Both the position numbers and the translations under genes were made by a program. A model generated the notes under the pieces. The model worked only from the letters and a program-made list of their open reading frames with translations, was not told where the DNA came from and searched no databases. From Alkalihalobacillus sp. TS-13 (GTDB lineage: Bacteria > Bacillota > Bacilli > Bacillales > Fictibacillaceae), in NCBI RefSeq assembly GCF_019720915.1, contig NZ_JAHKSI010000001.1, positions 868,001 through 932,000 of the forward strand: 64,000 bases of DNA, written 5' to 3'. Below are positions 37,225-46,946 of this stretch, piece after piece (the first letter of the stretch is position 1; the number at the start of each line of letters is the position of its first letter).

Positions 37225-37345
37225 GACCGGCAATTCGCAGGCCACAGAACCAAGTCTTTGTTTGTTACAGCCTGTTTGTCAGTCTTCCAGTACCCTGCGT
37301 GACTATGCAGGTCGCTTCCGCTTTTCGTCTGCCCGTGAAACTTAA
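37225..37345 (+). repeat. Mosaic intergenic repeat fragment
   Basis: The segments ACAGAACCAAGTCTTTGTTT, GACTATGCAGGTCGCTTCCG and CTTTTCGTCTGCCCGTGAAA match the right half of the larger copies. The left end is missing. Confidence 0.65.
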
Positions 37346-37521
37346 TGATGTTTAGGGAAAGAAAGGTTTTCAATCTAGCAGCTTTGCATATATCATTGTA
37401 TGTATAGTAGGATCCTTGTCCAAAATGGAATAATGGAACTCGCTTGGCACCTGCTCGTCAGATGGGACCAAGTTTTTTCTAGTTTCAATGGATAAGTCAA
37501 CATTTACTAAGGAGGTACATA

Positions 37522-38445
37522 ATGAAAATATTCGACGCCCATTGTGATGCGTTATTGAAGCTATGGCGAGATCCTCAGTTGACATTTTCTGATTCTGAAC
37601 ATCTCCAAGTCTCTTATCCTGGTTTAAAAGAAGCGGGAGCGAAGATACAATGTTTCGCTGTTTACGTGCCCGAGGACGTTGTCGGAGATGCGAGATTTCA
37701 GGCTGCAATTGAAATGATTGACATCTTTTACGAAAAAATCGTAAAGCCATATCCGGATATGAAGCTTATCCAAACGAAAGAAGACATCTCTTTACTTCGT
37801 GAAGGTGATATCGGGGTGATGCTCACACTAGAGGGCTGTGGACCGATTGCGAATGATCTTTCGAGGTTGCGGACGTTGCTTCATCTTGGTGTTCGTTCAG
37901 TAGGACTTACCTGGAATTTCGCCAATGATCTTGCAGATGGCGTTCGTGAAATAAGACAAGCGGGACTCTCAAACCTAGGGAAAGAAGCTGTTTCTCTTCT
38001 TGATGAAGAAAAAGTATGGACAGATGTCTCCCATCTGGCCGAAGCTGGATTTTGGGATGTGATGGAGTTGACAGATTACGTCATTGCTTCACATTCGAAC
38101 GTCCAGAAGCTATGTAACCATCCGAGGAATCTGAATGATCGGCAAATCAACGCTTTGATCGAAAAAGATGCGGTGATGGGGATAACGTTCGTCCCATATT
38201 TTCTGAAAACCCGCTCACCGGTCCGGATCGCTGAAATCCTCAAGCATATCGATCATGTCGCTTCATTAGGCGGTGTGCATAACATCGGTTTTGGGTCCGA
38301 CTTCGACGGAATCTCTGAAACAGTCATTGGCTTGGATTCCTATTTCGGTTATGAGATGCTGATCAACGAATTGCAAAAGCATTTCTCTGAAGCGCATGTC
38401 AGAGGTTTCTGCTTTGATAATTTCTATAAACGGATAAATTTTTAG
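37522..38445 (+). CDS. Membrane dipeptidase-like peptidase (M19)
   Basis: A 307-residue zinc dipeptidase of the renal dipeptidase family, expected to cleave dipeptides, including those with D-residues. Metal and active-site residues are visible: DAHCDALLKLW (His7, Asp9), LTLEGCGP (bridging Glu), a histidine in IASHSNVQKLCNHPRNL and GFGSDFDGI near the C-terminus. There is no signal peptide, so it is probably cytoplasmic. The ATG at 37522 follows AAGGAGGT. It precedes korA by 200 bp; a functional link is not evident. Confidence 0.9.
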   Translation: MKIFDAHCDALLKLWRDPQLTFSDSEHLQVSYPGLKEAGAKIQCFAVYVPEDVVGDARFQAAIEMIDIFYEKIVKPYPDMKLIQTKEDISLLREGDIGVMLTLEGCGPIANDLSRLRTLLHLGVRSVGLTWNFANDLADGVREIRQAGLSNLGKEAVSLLDEEKVWTDVSHLAEAGFWDVMELTDYVIASHSNVQKLCNHPRNLNDRQINALIEKDAVMGITFVPYFLKTRSPVRIAEILKHIDHVASLGGVHNIGFGSDFDGISETVIGLDSYFGYEMLINELQKHFSEAHVRGFCFDNFYKRINF

Positions 38446-38645
38446 TAAATTTCCAATTGTCCAATGAATGGAAGAATTTTCGGTAGAATACTTGCATTTT
38501 TATAGTGTTAGGTCTATTATTGTAGACGTTATAATTCATTTTTCTTCCCAAATTTTAGAGGTTTTTAACTCGGATGATTTGGTTGAAAAAATACATCTAT
38601 ACGATTGAAATATTGATTGGAACAATAAAAGGGGTGGAGTTTCAA

Positions 38646-40382
38646 ATGGTAGATCAACTTTCATGGAAAGTTGGCGGACAGCAAGGTGAAGGAATCGATA
38701 GTACTGGTGAGGTCTTTTCACTTGCACAAAACCGATTAGGTTATTATCTGTATACATACCGTCACTTTTCGTCACGTATCAAAGGAGGTCACACGAACAA
38801 CAAGATTCGTGTCTCCACGAAAGAGATCGGTGCGGTATCGGATGATTTGGATATCTTGGTGGCATTCGATCAGGAAACGATCGACGTAAACTATCATGAG
38901 TTGCATACAGAAGGATTGATCATTGCAGACGCAAAATTCAACCCGACTGCACCTGAAGATTGCAAAGCGAAGTTGTATGCGGTTCCATTTACTGAGATAG
39001 CAAATGAATTAGGTACTTCTTTGATGAAAAACATGGTTGCCATTGGTGCGACAAGTGCGATTCTTGGACAGTCTACAGAAGAATACCGTGAAATCGTCCA
39101 AGAGGTCTACGGACGTAAAGGTGAAAAAGTAGTAGAGAAGAACATGGAAGCGCTGCGTCAGGGTGCAGATTATTTCAACGAGCAAGCAGGCGGACCTATA
39201 GAACGTCTTCAGCTTGAAAAAGCTGACGGTAAAAAGCGTATGTTCATGATCGGTAATGATGCGATTTCCTTAGGTTTCTTGGTTGGTGGCGTACGTTTCA
39301 TGTCGGCATACCCGATTACACCAGCATCAGAAATCATGGAATATATGATTAAACATCTTCCTAAATATGGTGGAACGGTCATCCAAACGGAAGATGAAAT
39401 CGCAGCAGCGACGATGGCGATCGGAGCTAACTATGCAGGAGTGCGTACGATCACTGCCTCAGCAGGACCTGGACTTTCGCTTATGATGGAATCAATCGGT
39501 CTTTCTGGTATCACAGAAACTCCACTTGTAATCGTAGATACACAACGGGGAGGTCCTTCTACAGGGCTGCCGACAAAGCAGGAACAATCTGATTTGATGG
39601 CGATGATCTACGGTACTCATGGTGAGATTCCAAAGGTCGTCATTGCACCGAGTACTGCTGAAGAAGCGTTCTATGATGCTGTAGAAGCATTAAACATCGC
39701 AGAAGAATATCAATGTCCTGTAATCGTGTTGTCCGATTTGCAGCTTTCACTTGGTAAGCAAACGGTTCAACCGCTAGACTACAGTAAGACAGAAATTCGC
39801 CGTGGCAAGCTTCAGACTGAGGAATTGCCAGAGCTTGAAGCGAAAGAATACTTCAAACGTTTTGAAGTCACTGAAGATGGTGTATCACCTCGTGTAACCC
39901 CTGGCATGAAGAATGGAATTCATCATGTAACTGGTGTGGAACATGATCAAACAGGTAAACCATCTGAAGTAGCGGAAAACCGTCAGGCTCAAATGGATAA
40001 GCGTAATCGGAAACTTGAGAATCTGAAGTTCCAGAATCCGATTTACAAAAATGCGAAACATGAGGAAGCGGATCTCCTCGTGGTCGGTTTCAACTCTACA
40101 CGTGGAGCAATTGAGGAGATGATGCCTCGCCTGGAGGAAGATGGAATCAAAGTCAATCATGCGCATGTACGTCTGATTCACCCGTTCCCGACAAAAGAAA
40201 TGCAGGAAATGGTCGACTCTGCAAAGAAAGTTATCGTCGTTGAAAATAACTCGACCGGTCAACTTGCAAATATCATGAAGATGAATCTGGGGAACCTAGA
40301 TAAAATCAACAACGTCTTGAAATACAACGGGAACCCATTCCTACCTTCAGAAATCTACACGAAATGCAAGGAGCTGGTATAG
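38646..40382 (+). CDS. korA: 2-oxoacid:ferredoxin oxidoreductase, alpha (gamma-alpha fused) subunit
   Basis: With KorB it decarboxylates a 2-oxoacid, probably 2-oxoglutarate, to the acyl-CoA and reduces ferredoxin. The N-terminal gamma domain is seen as GGQQGEGIDSTGEVFSLA (about 9-26). The TPP pyrimidine-binding alpha domain includes SAYPITPASEIMEYM and TASAGPGLSLMMES. ATG 38646 follows AGGGGTGG, giving 578 residues; the frame upstream to 38574 lacks a ribosome site. It ends one base before korB. Confidence 0.9.
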   Translation: MVDQLSWKVGGQQGEGIDSTGEVFSLAQNRLGYYLYTYRHFSSRIKGGHTNNKIRVSTKEIGAVSDDLDILVAFDQETIDVNYHELHTEGLIIADAKFNPTAPEDCKAKLYAVPFTEIANELGTSLMKNMVAIGATSAILGQSTEEYREIVQEVYGRKGEKVVEKNMEALRQGADYFNEQAGGPIERLQLEKADGKKRMFMIGNDAISLGFLVGGVRFMSAYPITPASEIMEYMIKHLPKYGGTVIQTEDEIAAATMAIGANYAGVRTITASAGPGLSLMMESIGLSGITETPLVIVDTQRGGPSTGLPTKQEQSDLMAMIYGTHGEIPKVVIAPSTAEEAFYDAVEALNIAEEYQCPVIVLSDLQLSLGKQTVQPLDYSKTEIRRGKLQTEELPELEAKEYFKRFEVTEDGVSPRVTPGMKNGIHHVTGVEHDQTGKPSEVAENRQAQMDKRNRKLENLKFQNPIYKNAKHEEADLLVVGFNSTRGAIEEMMPRLEEDGIKVNHAHVRLIHPFPTKEMQEMVDSAKKVIVVENNSTGQLANIMKMNLGNLDKINNVLKYNGNPFLPSEIYTKCKELV

Positions 40383-41249
40383 ATGGCAACATTCAAAGAT
40401 TTTCGTAACCAAGTAAAACCAAACTGGTGCCCAGGTTGTGGAGATTTCTCGGTACAAGCTGCAATCCAGCGTGCATCAGCTAATATCGGCTTAGAGCCGG
40501 ATGATCTTGCAGTCGTTTCTGGGATTGGATGTTCCGGACGTATTTCAGGTTACATCAATTCTTATGGATTCCATGGGATTCATGGTCGTTCATTACCGAT
40601 CGCGCAAGGCGTGAAAATGGCGAATCGGGATTTGACTGTCATCGCATCTGGTGGTGACGGGGATGGCTTTGCAATTGGTATGGGTCATACAATCCATGCC
40701 ATCCGCCGTAATATCGATGTGACATACATTGTTATGGATAACCAGATCTATGGATTGACAAAAGGGCAAACGTCTCCTCGTTCTGAATTTGGCTTCAAGA
40801 CGAAGAGTACACCTGAAGGATCTGTTGAATCATCCATTTCAATCATGGAAACTGCTTTGACTGCGGGCGCAACTTTTGTTGCTCAGAGCTTCTCAAGTGA
40901 TTTGAAGGAATTAACTTCATTAATCGAACAAGGAATGCAGCATAAAGGATTCTCGCTCATCAACGTATTCAGTCCTTGTGTTACTTACAATAAAGTGAAT
41001 ACGTACGATTGGTTCAAAGAAAATCTCGTCAGCTTGACTGATGTCGAGAATTATGATTCTTCAAACCGGATGATTGCGATGCAAACGCTGATGGAGAACA
41101 ATGGTCTTGTCAAAGGTTTGATCTACCAGGATAAGAATAAGAAATCCTATCAACAACTCGCACATGGTTACAGTGAGACTGCATTATCAAAAGCAGACTT
41201 GAGCATTGATGATAAGCAATTCGAGGAATTGATTTCCGAGTTTATGTAA
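40383..41249 (+). CDS. korB: 2-oxoacid:ferredoxin oxidoreductase, beta subunit
   Basis: A 288-residue TPP-binding subunit. It has NWCPGCGDFSVQAA near the N-terminus (CxxC, cluster-related), the TPP motif GDGDGFAIGMGHTIHAIRRN and DNQIYGLTKGQTSPRS. The ATG at 40383 directly follows the korA stop, with AAGGAG in the korA end, so the subunits are coupled. A terminator at 41261-41291 ends the pair. Confidence 0.92.
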   Translation: MATFKDFRNQVKPNWCPGCGDFSVQAAIQRASANIGLEPDDLAVVSGIGCSGRISGYINSYGFHGIHGRSLPIAQGVKMANRDLTVIASGGDGDGFAIGMGHTIHAIRRNIDVTYIVMDNQIYGLTKGQTSPRSEFGFKTKSTPEGSVESSISIMETALTAGATFVAQSFSSDLKELTSLIEQGMQHKGFSLINVFSPCVTYNKVNTYDWFKENLVSLTDVENYDSSNRMIAMQTLMENNGLVKGLIYQDKNKKSYQQLAHGYSETALSKADLSIDDKQFEELISEFM

Positions 41250-41260
41250 CAATTAAAGGC

Positions 41261-41292
41261 AAAACCTCATCCGAATAGGGTGGGGTTTTTTA
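41261..41292 (+). terminator. Terminator after korB
   Basis: AAAACCTCATCC pairs with GGGTGGGGTTTT (several G-U pairs), followed by T. Confidence 0.75.
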
Positions 41293-41575
41293 AAATTCCG
41301 CTTAAGTTTTTTTGAAACTTTTTTTAATCAAATTTGGCGACTCCTTGCGGGAAAAGCGAGTGTAGATGGCTAGACATAACATAACCTTGAAAAGTTTAAA
41401 ATATATAACTAAATCAGGTATAGTTTCCGAATCAGAATTGCAAAATGAATAAGAGTGTAACTTCCATCTATAAAAACAGTATGTCTCTCTCAGGTGGACA
41501 CACCTTTACTACTTTTTATTGTCATGATACAATTTCAAAGGGAAATTATTTGTTAAGTTTAAAGGAGTGTTCATC
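41293..41575 (+). other. Intergenic region korB-tdh
   Basis: A short eroded piece of the mosaic repeat (TTTGGCGACTCCTTGCGGGA, 41334-41353) is present. A candidate tdh promoter is TTTACT (41505-41510), 17 bp, TACAAT (41528-41533). A small AGGTG/CACCT hairpin lies near 41490. No gene is seen. Confidence 0.5.
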
Positions 41576-42616
41576 TTGGAAGGAAAAATGAAGGCGATTG
41601 TAAAACACCATCGCGGTAAAGGCGCTAAGCTAGAGATGGTCGATATCCCTCAAATTAAAAAAGATGAAGTATTGATTAAAGTAAAGGCAACTTCTATATG
41701 TGGAACAGATGTACATATTTATGCATGGGACGAATGGTCAGCAAGCAGAGTGAATCCGCCGTATGTATTCGGGCACGAATTCGCTGGGGAAGTTGTTGAA
41801 ATTGGTGAAGATGTAACAAATGTGAAAATCGGCGACTCCGTTTCTGCTGAGACCCATATCGTCTGTGGAGAATGCCCGCAATGCCTAACGGGTAATGCGC
41901 ATATTTGCCGTAATACGAAAATCATCGGTGTCGATATCGATGGCTGTTTTGCGGAATACGTAGCACTTCCAGCCAAAAACCTTTGGGTGAATGATCCTGA
42001 ACTTCCGATGGCGGTCGGTTCTGTCCAAGAGCCAATGGGAAATGCTGTCCACACAGTTCTTGCTGGTGATGTGGCAGGCAGAACAGTCGCGGTAATCGGT
42101 TGCGGTCCAATTGGACTTATGGCGGTGGGAGTAGCAAAAGCAGCTGGAGCATCACAGGTGATTGCATATGATCTGAATGAATACCGCTTAGATCTCGCAA
42201 AAGAAATGGGAGCAACAACTACCGTCAATTCAAAAGAACAAAAACCTGTCGAAGTAGCTATGAGCCTGACAGATAGAAACGGCGTAGAGGTCGTGTGTGA
42301 AATGTCTGGACATCCTAGAGCGATCGATCAAGGCTTCAAGATGCTTACGAATGGTGGCCGCATGTCGATCTTAAGTCTTCCTGTAAAGCCTGTCGAAGTC
42401 GACATAACGAATGATATCGTTTTCAAAGGGATCACTGTCCAAGGTATCACAGGACGGAAGATGTTTGAAACATGGCGCCAGGTTGCAGGTCTATTAGGTT
42501 CAGGTCAAGTGGATGTCGAAAAGATGATTACACATGAATTTTCACTAGAAGACTTTGAAAAAGGTTTCGACTTGATGCTTGAGGGCAAATGTGGAAAAGT
42601 GGTATTGAAACCATAA
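41576..42616 (+). CDS. tdh: L-threonine 3-dehydrogenase
   Basis: It oxidises L-threonine to 2-amino-3-oxobutyrate with NAD+. This zinc-dependent medium-chain dehydrogenase shows catalytic-zinc residues SICGTDVHIYAWDEW and GHEFAG. The structural zinc loop is CGECPQCLTGNAHIC and the Rossmann motif GCGPIGLMAVGVAKAAG. The start TTG 41576 is 8 nt after AAAGGAG, giving 346 residues; a GTG at 41567 overlaps the ribosome site. It is followed by kbl, whose product cleaves the unstable intermediate. Confidence 0.94.
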   Translation: MEGKMKAIVKHHRGKGAKLEMVDIPQIKKDEVLIKVKATSICGTDVHIYAWDEWSASRVNPPYVFGHEFAGEVVEIGEDVTNVKIGDSVSAETHIVCGECPQCLTGNAHICRNTKIIGVDIDGCFAEYVALPAKNLWVNDPELPMAVGSVQEPMGNAVHTVLAGDVAGRTVAVIGCGPIGLMAVGVAKAAGASQVIAYDLNEYRLDLAKEMGATTTVNSKEQKPVEVAMSLTDRNGVEVVCEMSGHPRAIDQGFKMLTNGGRMSILSLPVKPVEVDITNDIVFKGITVQGITGRKMFETWRQVAGLLGSGQVDVEKMITHEFSLEDFEKGFDLMLEGKCGKVVLKP

Positions 42617-42666
42617 GAAATTGAAAAAATGATTCTGCAATCAACTAATGACAGGAGGAATTACCA

Positions 42667-43845
42667 GTGAAAGGTTTTGAGTATCTCCAAAAAGAACTTG
42701 ATGAAATGAAATCAGAAGGTGTATTTCGTGAATTGATCCCACTTGAATCCGAACAGGGTTCAAGGGTGGTGATCAAAGGAAAGGAAGTCATCCAGCTTTC
42801 CTCAAACAACTACTTAGGTCTGACCGACCACCCTCGTATGAAGCAAGCTGCATTGGATGCAGTTGAAAAGTATGGTGTAGGTACTGGATCTGTACGGACG
42901 ATTGCGGGCACTTTGGCAATGCATGAGGAATATGAGAAGAAGCTTGCAGAATTCAAACATACAGAAGCTTCTCTTGTATTCCAATCAGGGTTTACTACAA
43001 ACCAGGGTGTTCTTTCTTCAATTCTTACGAAAGAAGACGTTGTCATATCCGATGAATTGAATCACGCATCAATCATCGATGGAATTCGTTTGACGAAGGC
43101 AGATAGAAAGATCTACAAACACGTTGATGTAGAAGATCTTGAACGTGCATTGAAAGAATCCTCTGAATACCGTGTCCGTCTTGTCGTGACAGACGGTGTG
43201 TTTTCGATGGACGGAAATATTGCACCGCTTCCTGAAATTGTAGAGCTTTGTGAAAAGTATGATGCGATCCTAATGGTTGATGACGCCCACTCTAGTGGTG
43301 TTCTTGGGCGTAATGGACGTGGATCGATCGATCATTTCGACTTGAACGGACGTGTACATATTCAAGTTGGAACGTTAAGTAAAGCGATTGGTGTCCTTGG
43401 TGGTTACGTAGCGAGTACACAAGCATTGAGGGATTATCTGATTCATAAAGGACGCCCATTCTTGTTCAGTACATCTCATCCACCTGCAGTAACAGCAGCA
43501 TGTTCAGCAGCGATCGATGTACTTCTAGAAGAACCTGAGCTTATTGATAAGCTATGGGACAATGCGAAATTCTTCAAGGACGGCTTGCAAAAGCTCGGAT
43601 TTGATACTGGTAAGAGTGAAACGCCAATCACCCCTGTTGTGGTAGGAGAGGCTGCACTAGCCCACAAGCTATCCGATAAACTGTTCGAATATGGTGTATT
43701 TGCTCAAGGTATTGGATTCCCTACCGTTGCAAAAGGAGCCGCCCGTGTACGTACCATCGTGACTGCGCAGCATTCTAAAGATGATCTGCAGGAAGCGCTT
43801 GACGCTTTTGAAAAGGCTGGTAAAGAATTGAATATCATTAAATAA
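42667..43845 (+). CDS. kbl: Glycine C-acetyltransferase (2-amino-3-ketobutyrate CoA ligase)
   Basis: This PLP enzyme cleaves 2-amino-3-oxobutyrate with CoA to glycine and acetyl-CoA. The 392 residues show the alpha-oxoamine synthase pattern: [37 protein letters not shown] and the PLP lysine in [13 protein letters not shown]. The start is GTG 42667 after CAGGAGGAA. It is 50 bp downstream of tdh, so the two form the threonine-degradation operon. Confidence 0.95.
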   Translation: MKGFEYLQKELDEMKSEGVFRELIPLESEQGSRVVIKGKEVIQLSSNNYLGLTDHPRMKQAALDAVEKYGVGTGSVRTIAGTLAMHEEYEKKLAEFKHTEASLVFQSGFTTNQGVLSSILTKEDVVISDELNHASIIDGIRLTKADRKIYKHVDVEDLERALKESSEYRVRLVVTDGVFSMDGNIAPLPEIVELCEKYDAILMVDDAHSSGVLGRNGRGSIDHFDLNGRVHIQVGTLSKAIGVLGGYVASTQALRDYLIHKGRPFLFSTSHPPAVTAACSAAIDVLLEEPELIDKLWDNAKFFKDGLQKLGFDTGKSETPITPVVVGEAALAHKLSDKLFEYGVFAQGIGFPTVAKGAARVRTIVTAQHSKDDLQEALDAFEKAGKELNIIK

Positions 43846-43937
43846 GGCTGTTTTCGCATGGAATGTTGTCTTTGAGTTTGGAAATATTCAGTACTTTCCG
43901 TTACAACATTCCATTAGCAACAAACTTATAAAATAAC

Positions 43938-44358
43938 CTAAAATAAAAATAAAAGAGGCTGTTCCAAAAGATAAGTGTCAGATACCTTATGGAACAGCCT
44001 CTTTATGACTTTTTGAATCAATCCTACCCGCTCTATGTGGTATACGGTATAAGAGGTCGTTTGGATCATGTTGTTTTCCAGTACCGATACACCTGTTCTG
44101 GAATTCCGGGCCATTTTTCGTGTTTGGTCTTGCAGGATCAAACTTTCCACGATATTTTTGTCATTCCCTCTTCCAAGTGTATAAACTGAATCGCCGTCTT
44201 TGTCCTTACCATGGAATATGATCCTTCCGCTTATTAAAGTATTTTACATTTAGTATTTGTTCTTTCGTTAAATTTCCCGGAGGCAGTTGATCTAAATGAT
44301 AGGCAGCAGCTAAAGCAGTGGGATGAGTCCCCCCGTAATCATTGTATATGTAGATCAT
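43938..44358 (-). pseudogene. Frameshifted DUF3189-like gene
   Basis: On the minus strand, a good ribosome site (GAGGTGA) precedes ATG at 44358. The frame encodes MIYIYNDYGGTHPTALAAAY and continues to YFNKRKDHIPW, with a stop at 44206. The neighbouring frame continues the expected protein from IIFHGKDKDGDSVYTLGRGN, starting about 44220, to a stop at 43938. One extra base (or a small non-triplet deletion) near 44220 explains the shift. The 3' end runs into the kbl terminator stem and looks replaced. I recognise the pattern as DUF3189, a small protein family of unknown function. A sequencing error could mimic the frameshift but not the altered 3' end. Confidence 0.6.
43952..44005 (+). terminator. 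Terminator after kbl
   Basis: AAAGAGGCTGTTCCA (43952-43966) pairs perfectly with TGGAACAGCCTCTTT (43990-44004). It is bidirectional in shape and overlaps the end of the antisense pseudogene. Confidence 0.85.
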
Positions 44359-44590
44359 TTTTTCACCTCAAAATCCAGCATATATTTATTCTGGGCATGA
44401 GAGAGAAGTTGATTCGTTCTAGAAAGGCTCTGTAGTCATTTCTAGTATGAGTAAAATGTTTGTGGGAGAAACAGGTGCTTTTCCTGATGGTAAGGGTCGA
44501 TAGAGCTCTGCCGTCAGGAAAAAGGTCGGAAGTTAAACGCTTACAAATGGATTAAAAGATCTTTAGGATAGGCTGAAATGATCTTAAGAT

Positions 44591-44718
44591 GTTGATTTCA
44601 TAAGAAATTTACGACACTCCTGCGGGAACAGCGAGCCAGGCGAGACCCCGCAGTGAGGGACGAATGAGGAGGCTTGCGGATCGCCCGCGGAAAGGGAGTG
44701 AATTTCGAAGAAATCAAC
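44591..44718 (+). repeat. Compact mosaic repeat with clear inverted ends
   Basis: The left end GTTGATTTC-ATAAG-AAATT-TACGACACTCC and the right end (reverse complement) GTTGATTTC-TTC-GAAATT-CACTCC correspond. The interior runs from TGCGGGAACAGCGAGCCAGG to CCCGCGGAAAGGGA. This 128-bp copy shows the family boundaries best. The rest of the kbl-miaB gap has no gene except the DUF3189-like remnant. Confidence 0.8.
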
Positions 44719-44775
44719 CTTATTCTTTTTAAGTGCTCTCACAAGTACTTGACTCAATCTCATCTCTAACTTTTA

Positions 44776-44804
44776 TGGTCAAGTGTTCCACTATTTGTTA
44801 TAAT
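44776..44804 (+). promoter_or_regulatory. Candidate sigma-A promoter of miaB
   Basis: TGGTCA (44776-44781), a 17-bp spacer and a perfect TATAAT (44799-44804) lie about 75 bp before the miaB start. Confidence 0.6.
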
Positions 44805-44879
44805 AAACTAGTTATATATATTAACCTTAACATTCATTATTTCACATACACATTGATTTTGCGGTAAGGAGTGAGACTG

Positions 44880-46400
44880 TTGAAAAAAGATACCTCCGTA
44901 ATCGAAACACCGGAACAAAAGACAGAAGAGAAAGATTACTCGAAGTATTTTCAAACGACCTATCAACCCCCTTCGCTGAAGGATGCGAAACGCCGGGGAA
45001 AAGAAAAAGTACAGGTTCATAAAGATTTTATAATTGATGATGATTTCAAGGATATAGGTAAAGGGAAAAAATTCATGATCCGTACTTACGGATGTCAGAT
45101 GAACGAACATGATACCGAAGTGATGGCAGGAATTCTCACGGATATGGGATTTGAATCAACAATGGATACGAAAGAAGCAGATGTCATCCTGCTCAACACA
45201 TGTGCAATCCGTGAAAATGCAGAAAATAAAGTGTTTGGCGAAATCGGCCATCTGAAGCCGCTGAAGCTTGAAAAACCTGGACTCATACTAGGTGTATGCG
45301 GATGTATGTCCCAAGAAGAATCTGTCGTCAATAAAATTTTGCAAAAGCATCAGCATATCGATTTGATTTTCGGAACACACAACATCCACAGATTACCACA
45401 ATTGATCAAAAACGCTGTTTTCAGTAAAGAAATGGTCATTGAGGTTTGGTCGAAAGAAGGGGACATCGTTGAAAACCTGCCGAGAGTTCGTAAAGGGAAT
45501 ATAAAAGGCTGGGTTAATATCATGTATGGCTGTGACAAGTTCTGCACGTACTGTATCGTCCCTTATACGCGTGGAAAGGAAAGAAGCCGTCGTCCAGAAG
45601 ACATCATCGAGGAAGTACGCCATCTCGCAAGAAACGGGTATCAGGAAATCACATTGCTTGGGCAGAATGTCAATGCATATGGAAAAGATTTCGATGATAT
45701 GGATTATGGCCTCGGAGATTTGATGGATGAGATCCGGAAAATCGATATCCCTCGTGTAAGATTCACAACCAGCCACCCACGTGATTTCGACGATCATTTA
45801 ATTGATGTCCTTGCAAAAGGCGGAAATCTGGTTGAGCATATCCACTTGCCGGTCCAACACGGTAGTTCTGAAGTGTTGAAGTTGATGGCGCGGAAATATT
45901 CCCGGGAGCACTACATGGAACTCGTCAAAAAGATCAAGGACAAGATTCCGGATGCAGTCTTTACGACGGATATCATCGTTGGATTCCCGAATGAAACAGA
46001 TGAACAATTTGAAGAGACGTTATCGCTTGTAAAAGAAGTCGAATACGATATGGCTTTCACATTCATCTATTCACCACGTGATGGTACACCAGCGGCAAAA
46101 ATGAAAGACAATGTACCAATGGAAGTAAAAAAAGAACGTCTGCAGCGGTTGAATAGTGTCATGAATGAAATCTTTTTGAAGAAGAACAAAGGATTACAAG
46201 GAAAAATGGTAGAGGTTCTTGTTGAAGGTGAAAGTAAGAAGGACCCGGATGTACTGGCAGGCTATACGAGAACGAATAAACTGGTACACTTCAAAGGACC
46301 AAAATCATTGATCGGTAAACTCGTCAATGTGAAAGTAACAGATCCTAAAACATGGAGTCTCAATGGAGAGCTTGTAGAAACGGCAGGGGTGAAAGCGTAA
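44880..46400 (+). CDS. miaB: tRNA-2-methylthio-N6-isopentenyladenosine synthase MiaB
   Basis: This radical-SAM methylthiotransferase adds the 2-methylthio group to i6A37 made by MiaA, which is also in this window. The N-terminal UPF0004 domain has the cluster cysteines [18 protein letters not shown] and GVCGCM. The radical SAM motif is CDKFCTYC, and a TRAM domain ends the protein (about 440-500). The start TTG 44880 lies 8 nt after AAGGAG; a GTG at 44871 overlaps that site. It has 506 residues. The stop overlaps the ymcA ATG by one base. Confidence 0.95.
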   Translation: MKKDTSVIETPEQKTEEKDYSKYFQTTYQPPSLKDAKRRGKEKVQVHKDFIIDDDFKDIGKGKKFMIRTYGCQMNEHDTEVMAGILTDMGFESTMDTKEADVILLNTCAIRENAENKVFGEIGHLKPLKLEKPGLILGVCGCMSQEESVVNKILQKHQHIDLIFGTHNIHRLPQLIKNAVFSKEMVIEVWSKEGDIVENLPRVRKGNIKGWVNIMYGCDKFCTYCIVPYTRGKERSRRPEDIIEEVRHLARNGYQEITLLGQNVNAYGKDFDDMDYGLGDLMDEIRKIDIPRVRFTTSHPRDFDDHLIDVLAKGGNLVEHIHLPVQHGSSEVLKLMARKYSREHYMELVKKIKDKIPDAVFTTDIIVGFPNETDEQFEETLSLVKEVEYDMAFTFIYSPRDGTPAAKMKDNVPMEVKKERLQRLNSVMNEIFLKKNKGLQGKMVEVLVEGESKKDPDVLAGYTRTNKLVHFKGPKSLIGKLVNVKVTDPKTWSLNGELVETAGVKA

Positions 46401-46819
46401 TGGCACAATATACCAGGAAACAAGTGATTGAAAAAGCAGAAGAGCTTGCAAAGATGATTTCAGTTACAGAAGAAGTGGATTTCTTCAAAAAGGCAGAAGA
46501 AAAGATCAACGAAAACGATAAGGTCCAGAAGTTGATCGGTAAAATAAAAATGTATCAGCAAGAAGCGGTCAATCTACAGCATTATCAAAAACATGAAGCA
46601 TTGAAAAAAGTGGAGGATAAGCTTGAAAGTCTTCATGCTGAGGTTGATGCGATTCCGATCGTCATGGAGTTCAAGCAATCACAAACAGATGTAAATGACC
46701 TTTTACAGTTGGTCACCTCGACAATTTCGAATACAGTGACGAACGAGATCATCCGTGAAACTGATGGTGATCAATTAAAAGGGATGACAGGTTCAGCAGT
46801 TAAACATAATCGATATTAA
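46400..46819 (+). CDS. ymcA: RicAFT complex subunit YmcA (RicA)
   Basis: A 139-residue, mostly helical protein of the YlbF/YmcA family. In B. subtilis YmcA, YlbF and YaaT form a complex that aids mRNA maturation by RNase Y and biofilm/competence/sporulation decisions. The ATG at 46400 overlaps the miaB TAA (TAATG), with AGGGGTGA upstream, so translation is coupled. The middle part (NENDKVQKLIGKIKMYQQEA) is the family core. A terminator follows. Confidence 0.92.
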   Translation: MAQYTRKQVIEKAEELAKMISVTEEVDFFKKAEEKINENDKVQKLIGKIKMYQQEAVNLQHYQKHEALKKVEDKLESLHAEVDAIPIVMEFKQSQTDVNDLLQLVTSTISNTVTNEIIRETDGDQLKGMTGSAVKHNRY

Positions 46820-46825
46820 GCATAG

Positions 46826-46858
46826 GAAAGCGGTGCGACAAATGCATCGCTTTTTCTT
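46826..46858 (+). terminator. Terminator after ymcA
   Basis: The stem AAAGCGGTGC / GCATCGCTTT is followed by a T run. Confidence 0.78.
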
Positions 46859-46946
46859 ATAGTTGGAATTTCTGCTCCGGGTATAATAAATCATTTGAAA
46901 AGATAAGCTAAAAACATCACAGATCAGCTAACGGAGGAATGGTTTT

